Source: DATKSG01 sp035531775 (GTDB lineage: Bacteria > Actinomycetota > Acidimicrobiia > Acidimicrobiales > UBA8190). Taken from it: 22,243 nucleotides of DNA. Under the pieces are notes generated by a model. The model was not told the DNA's origin. It saw only the letters and a list, made by a program, of their open reading frames with translations, and did no database searches. The stretch spans positions 1 to 22,243 of the forward strand of contig DATKSG010000064.1 of assembly GCA_035531775.1 (NCBI GenBank). The letters are read 5' to 3'. The translations under genes were made by a program, and so were the position numbers. Within the stretch, counting starts at the first letter, position 1, and every line of letters begins with the position of its first letter. Shown here one piece after another: positions 15,637 through 22,243 of this stretch.

Positions 15637-17778
15637 GTGGCTCTTTTGGAGGTGGTCTCCCCGTTGCGCCCGGCGGGCGACCAGCCTGGGGCCATCGCCG
15701 CCCTGTCTGAGGGGCTGCGGCGTGGCGACCGGTACCAGACCCTGCTCGGGATCACCGGCAGCGGGAAGACGGCCACCATGGCCTGGACCATCGAGGCGGT
15801 ACAGCGACCCACCCTGATCATCGAGCCCAACAAGTCCCTGGCCGCCCAGCTGGCCGCCGAGTTGCGCGAGCTGTTCCCGCGCAACCGCGTCGAGTACTTC
15901 GTCTCCTACTACGACTACTACCAGCCCGAGGCCTACCTCCCGACCTCGGACACCTACATCGAAAAGGACTCGTCCATCAACGACGAGATCGACCGGCTGC
16001 GCCATGCCACCACCTCGAGCCTGCTGCTGCGGCGCGACGTCATCGTGGTGGCCTCGGTGTCGTGCATCTACGGCCTGGGATCTCCCGAGGAGTACCGCAA
16101 CAGGATCCTGGTGGTGCGCCCCGGGGACCGCGTCGACCAGCGGGCCTTGCTGCGCAAGCTGGTGGACCTCCACTACGACCGCAACGACATGGTCCTGGCT
16201 CGCGGGCGTTTCAGGGCCAGAGGCGACACGGTGGAGGTCCATCCGGCCTACGAGGAGCACGCCGTGAGGATCGAGCTCTTCGGCGACGAGGTGGAGCGGA
16301 TCCGACCCTTCGACGCCACCACCGGCGACGTGGGCGAGGACCTCGAGGAGCTCGTGGTCTTCGCCTCCACCCACTACGTCGCCGGTGACGAGACCATGCG
16401 CCGGGCCGTCGTCTCCATCGAGGCCGAGTTGGGCCAGCGCTTGTCAGAGCTCCAGGCGCAGGAAAAGCTGCTCGAAGCCCAGCGGCTCCGCCTGCGCACC
16501 GAGCACGACCTCGAGATGCTGGCCGAGGTGGGGGTGTGCAACGGCATCGAGAACTACAGCCGCCACCTCGACGGCCGCCAGGCCGGAGAACCGCCCCACA
16601 CCCTGCTCGACTTCTTCCCGTCGGACTTCCTCACCGTCATCGACGAGAGCCACGTGGCCGTGCCCCAGATCCACGGCCAGTACGAGGGGGACCGCTCCCG
16701 CAAGGCCACTTTGGTCGAGCACGGGTTCCGGCTCCCGAGCGCTCTCGACAACCGTCCGCTCACCTACGACGAGTTCACCGCCCGGGTCGGACAGGTCGTG
16801 TTCCTGTCGGCCACGCCCGGCCGCTACGAACTGTCGGTGGCGTCGCAGGTGGTGGATCAGGTCATCCGCCCCACCGGCCTGGTCGACCCCGAGGTCGTCA
16901 TCCGCCCGACCACCGGCCAGATCGACGACCTCCTCGAGCGCATCCGCCAAGCGGCCGAGCTTGGGGGCCGGGTGCTCGTGACCACCTTGACCAAGAAGAT
17001 GGCCGAGGACCTGACCGACTACCTCTTGGAGCTCGGGGTGCGGGTGCGCTACCTGCACTCCGACATCGACACCATCACCCGCATCGAGCTACTGCGGGAC
17101 CTGCGCCTGGGGGAGTACGACGTCCTGGTGGGCATCAACCTCCTGCGCGAGGGCCTCGACCTGCCCGAGGTGCGACTGGTGGCCATCCTCGACGCCGACA
17201 AGTCGGGCTTCCTGCGCTCGGCCAGCTCGTTGATCCAGACCATGGGCCGCGCCGCCCGCAACGTCGACGGCGAGGTGGTTCTCTACGCCGACACCATCAC
17301 CGACGCCATGCGCGAAGCCATCTCCGAGACCCAGCGGCGGCGGGCCATCCAGCAGGCCTACAACGCCGAGCACGGCATCGACCCCACCACCATCCGCAAG
17401 GCGGTCACCGACATCTTGTCCCGGCTGCGCCCGGCCAACGACGCGGCGGGGAGCCGCGCCCGGCGCGGCAACCGGCCTGCCGCCACCGGGTTGCCGGGCC
17501 GGGCCACGGTGTCGGGCACCCGGCGACCGTCCACGTCAGCCGGTGGGAGGCGGGCACCTCGTACGGCGCTCGGCGTCGACGGCGGGCCGAGCCTGGCCGA
17601 CACCCCCGCCGAAGAGCTCCAGGAACTGGTGGGGCGCCTCGAGCAGGAGATGCGCAAGGCGGCCTCGGAGCTGCGATACGAGGAGGCGGCGCTGCTGCGC
17701 GACGAGATCGCCGAGCTACGCCTGGCCCTGGCCGAGGCCGACACCCCTCCGCTGTCGCCCACCGCCACCCCCGCCTGA
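15637..17778 (+). CDS. uvrB: UvrABC excinuclease subunit B
   Basis: The damage-verifying helicase-like subunit of nucleotide excision repair. It is loaded by UvrA and recruits UvrC. From the GTG at 15637 it has 713 residues. Walker A GITGSGKT is at 38-45, the beta-hairpin that clamps DNA (YYDYYQPEAY) at 91-100, motif II DESH at 336-339, motif III SAT at 391-393, motif V HSDID and LREGLDLPEV (503-512), and motif VI QTMGRAARN (534-542). The UvrC-binding UVR helix pair is at about 656-696. A long Arg/Gly/Pro-rich linker (about 600-655) separates the helicase core from UVR. The frame is open upstream to 15550 over the end of coaE, but the TACCAT element and family alignment favour 15637. The uvrA start lies 31 bases after its stop. 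Confidence 0.97.
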   Translation: MALLEVVSPLRPAGDQPGAIAALSEGLRRGDRYQTLLGITGSGKTATMAWTIEAVQRPTLIIEPNKSLAAQLAAELRELFPRNRVEYFVSYYDYYQPEAYLPTSDTYIEKDSSINDEIDRLRHATTSSLLLRRDVIVVASVSCIYGLGSPEEYRNRILVVRPGDRVDQRALLRKLVDLHYDRNDMVLARGRFRARGDTVEVHPAYEEHAVRIELFGDEVERIRPFDATTGDVGEDLEELVVFASTHYVAGDETMRRAVVSIEAELGQRLSELQAQEKLLEAQRLRLRTEHDLEMLAEVGVCNGIENYSRHLDGRQAGEPPHTLLDFFPSDFLTVIDESHVAVPQIHGQYEGDRSRKATLVEHGFRLPSALDNRPLTYDEFTARVGQVVFLSATPGRYELSVASQVVDQVIRPTGLVDPEVVIRPTTGQIDDLLERIRQAAELGGRVLVTTLTKKMAEDLTDYLLELGVRVRYLHSDIDTITRIELLRDLRLGEYDVLVGINLLREGLDLPEVRLVAILDADKSGFLRSASSLIQTMGRAARNVDGEVVLYADTITDAMREAISETQRRRAIQQAYNAEHGIDPTTIRKAVTDILSRLRPANDAAGSRARRGNRPAATGLPGRATVSGTRRPSTSAGGRRAPRTALGVDGGPSLADTPAEELQELVGRLEQEMRKAASELRYEEAALLRDEIAELRLALAEADTPPLSPTATPA

Positions 17779-17796
17779 AGGCCCGGGGCGCACCGG

Positions 17797-17802
17797 TATC
17801 CT
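17797..17802 (+). promoter_or_regulatory. Candidate -10 element (TATCCT), leaderless uvrA start
   Basis: TATCCT ends 7 bases before the ATG at 17810, in the 31-base gap after uvrB. No ribosome binding site lies in those 7 bases. It could let uvrA be transcribed independently of uvrB. Confidence 0.45.
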
Positions 17803-17809
17803 CGACCCG

Positions 17810-20773
<2,964 letters not shown>

Positions 20774-20987
20774 ACGACCGATATCGACTTCGTGCCTCGG
20801 GGAATTGTTCGTTTCGGCCACGCGATTGGCCCGCTGACTTGGGCCGTACTCCCGCTTCGGCCATCGCTCGCTTCCATTTGATCAAGATTGCAACGCCAAT
20901 GCAGGTTCTGGTGTGGTCAGCCCTGCATTCTTTGAATCATGTCTAGGCCCCGGTATGCTCAGAGGCCGAACCGCTATATTCCCTGAT
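20774..20987. other. Intergenic region after uvrA, lower GC
   Basis: This 214-base gap is the longest in the window. It has a 5-bp stem at 20828-20832/20841-20845 (GGCCC, 8-base loop, GGGCC) without a following T-run, so it is a doubtful terminator. A TATATT -10 element lies at 20975-20980. The frame of the downstream gene stays open back to a GTG at 20913, but that stretch shows no domain. I see no tRNA, repeat pair or mobile-element end. Confidence 0.4.
20975..20980 (+). promoter_or_regulatory. Candidate -10 element (TATATT), leaderless start at 20988
   Basis: TATATT, a near-consensus -10, ends 7 bases before the GTG at 20988. No Shine-Dalgarno sequence precedes that GTG. It favours 20988 over the in-frame ATG 20955 and GTG 20913. 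Confidence 0.5.
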
Positions 20988-21752
20988 GTGAGCTCGGACG
21001 ATAACGTGCAGGTCTACGTAGCCAGCGCGAACACCAACCCCGTGACAGAGCTATGCGTCCGCTCAATGCACCGCTACTCAGATTACCCATTCCGTCTTAT
21101 CGTTGGCGACAACGGATCCCGCGATGGCTCAATCGAGATGCTGCGCGAACTTGAACGCAAGGGATGGTTGAGCCTCGATGTTGCGTCCGCGTGGCGTCAA
21201 CATGGGGATTTGCTCGACCACTGGATTCACAGCTGTGAATACAGGTACGCAGTATTTGTCGACTCTGATGTGAACTTCCGTGGTCCGTGGCTGAGGGCTT
21301 TGGTAGAGACTGCTCAATCGGAAGGCGCCGCATTGGTGTGCGCTGAGATGTTCGACGCGATGCATGGTTTCGTCCAAGCCGGAACTGGTCGCATCATGGA
21401 AGTGCCACCCAGACCGAGCGCGCATCTGATGATGTTCGACACGAAACTCGTTGCCGGTCTCTCCTCAAGTTTCCTTCCACAGATCTCCGAGATGGATGGC
21501 GTAATAACTAGTTTGGATGTCGCCGGTGCCGTGTTGCGGGAGTTGACCGCCCGAGGTCTTGCCTGGCGTGAGATGCCCTCGGAGTACCAATCGACCTTCG
21601 TCCATCTCGGGGGTATGTCGTACCTGTCACGCAAGCTTTGGCCCGACCTCTGGCCTGGCTGGAATATTGTCAAGGCTCTCACCAGGGTTCGGCTCTCGTT
21701 GCGGTGGTACCGAGCTCGATGGAAGAAACCCTCCTCGCACACCGTTGGATGA
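20988..21752 (+). CDS. GT-A fold (GT2-like) glycosyltransferase family protein
   Basis: About 254 residues from the GTG at 20988. The N-terminus VQVYVASANTNPVTELCVRSM runs into RLIVGDNGSRDGS (37-48), the nucleotide-binding strand-loop of GT2-type folds. FVDSDVNFRG follows, with a DxD-like D92-S-D94 that would bind metal and donor phosphate. After about residue 150 there is no motif I recognise; a basic C-terminus (RLSLRWYRARWKK) could contact the membrane. No membrane helix is seen. Three lines counted by hand give 53-58% GC against about 68% in uvrA, and its codons use A/T in the third position far more often, suggesting acquisition from another source. It stands alone between uvrA and the convergent nadA. 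Donor, acceptor and role are unknown. Confidence 0.75.
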   Translation: MSSDDNVQVYVASANTNPVTELCVRSMHRYSDYPFRLIVGDNGSRDGSIEMLRELERKGWLSLDVASAWRQHGDLLDHWIHSCEYRYAVFVDSDVNFRGPWLRALVETAQSEGAALVCAEMFDAMHGFVQAGTGRIMEVPPRPSAHLMMFDTKLVAGLSSSFLPQISEMDGVITSLDVAGAVLRELTARGLAWREMPSEYQSTFVHLGGMSYLSRKLWPDLWPGWNIVKALTRVRLSLRWYRARWKKPSSHTVG

Positions 21753-21804
21753 GGGCTCCCCTACCTAGCCGGCGGCGGAAGCCGACATCCCAGGTCAAAA
21801 CGTC

Positions 21805-22243
21805 TCAGACGATGGCCAGCATGCGCTCCAGAGCCATGCGGGCCCAGGTCGCCGTTTCGGGGTCGACAGTGATGCGGTTCACCACCACCCCGTCGCACAA
21901 CGATTCGAGCACCCAGCACAGGTGGGCGGCGTCGATGCGGAACATGGTCGAGCACGGGCACACGATCGGGTCGAGCGACGCCACCGTCTTGTCCGGGTGC
22001 TCGTCGGCCAGGCGCTTCACCAGGTGGATCTCGGTGGCCACGCCGATCTCGGCACCGCTCGGGGCCTCGGTCACCGCTCGGATGATGCGGTCGGTGGAGC
22101 CGACGACGTCGGCCAGCTCCACTACGTCGTGGGCGCATTCGGGGTGGACGAACACCAGGCCTTCGGGGTTCGCGGCTCGGAAGGCGGCCACGTGCTCGGG
22201 CCGGAAGCGCTGGTGGACTGAGCAGTGCCCCTTCCACAGAAGC
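21805..22243 (-). CDS. nadA: Quinolinate synthase A, 3' part only (runs off the right edge)
   Basis: NadA condenses iminoaspartate with dihydroxyacetone phosphate to form quinolinate for NAD synthesis, using a [4Fe-4S] cluster. About 145 C-terminal residues are in the window; the first full codon on the minus strand ends at 22242. Visible features are WKGHCSVHQRF, whose Cys (codon 22222-22224) is one cluster ligand, then VHPECAHDVVELADVVGSTDRII and SLDPIVCPCSTMFRIDAAHL, which holds the C-terminal ligand. Those residues and the order match the family. The GTG at 22189-22191 is internal, not a start. The gene converges on the glycosyltransferase gene, with 52 bases between their stops. No nadB or nadC is in view. 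Confidence 0.93.
   Translation of the reverse strand, partial: LLWKGHCSVHQRFRPEHVAAFRAANPEGLVFVHPECAHDVVELADVVGSTDRIIRAVTEAPSGAEIGVATEIHLVKRLADEHPDKTVASLDPIVCPCSTMFRIDAAHLCWVLESLCDGVVVNRITVDPETATWARMALERMLAIV

Noticed and set aside
15286..16374. A 362-codon minus-strand frame across coaE and uvrB
   Set aside because: It spans two well-identified genes antisense and shows no recognisable protein motif.
20828..20845. GGCCC/GGGCC hairpin as a uvrA terminator
   Set aside because: The stem is only 5 bp with an 8-base loop and no T-run, so it is not strong enough to call as a terminator.

Overview
The window is GC-rich DNA (about 68% in a uvrA line counted by hand) with GTG and TTG starts and dense gene packing. 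It contains an AftD-type GT-C transferase, which points to an actinobacterium. The absence of other mycolate-type arabinan genes and the style of the proteins suggest a non-mycolate lineage such as Acidimicrobiia, but that placement is inference.

Layout: (1) 1-1481, + strand: ribosomal protein S1 (rpsA), probably cut at the left edge. (2) 7064-1486, - strand: a five-gene peptide-type ABC importer in the order binding lipoprotein, permease, permease, ATPase, ATPase. The four membrane and ATPase genes overlap end to end, so they are very likely co-translated. (3) 7222-9697, + strand: a PIG-V-like membrane glycosyltransferase and a GT4 glycosyltransferase. (4) 14159-9714, - strand: a 1481-residue AftD-like arabinofuranosyltransferase with two discoidin-type modules. 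(5) 14126-14911, + strand: a class I SAM methyltransferase whose 5' end overlaps the 5' end of the AftD-like gene in divergent orientation. (6) 14940-20773, + strand: coaE, uvrB and uvrA. (7) 20988-21752, + strand: a lower-GC glycosyltransferase-A-fold protein. (8) 22243-21805, - strand: the 3' part of nadA.

How it fits together: rpsA, coaE, uvrB and uvrA lie in the same order in Mycobacterium tuberculosis, with rpsA directly next to coaE. Here about 13.5 kb of transporter and cell-surface glycan genes separates rpsA from coaE. The block from 7222 to 14911 (two GTs, AftD-like, methyltransferase) reads as a cell-envelope glycan or glycolipid locus. uvrB and uvrA supply two of the three parts of the UvrABC excision nuclease; uvrC is not here. 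Four + strand genes carry a TANNNT -10 element 6-7 bases before the start codon, the arrangement expected of leaderless transcripts.

I found no tRNA, rRNA, CRISPR array, insertion sequence or phage gene, and no clearly undescribed multi-gene system. The best leads are the interrupted rpsA-coaE synteny with its glycan cluster, the divergent 5' overlap, the set of leaderless starts, and the low-GC gene between uvrA and nadA.
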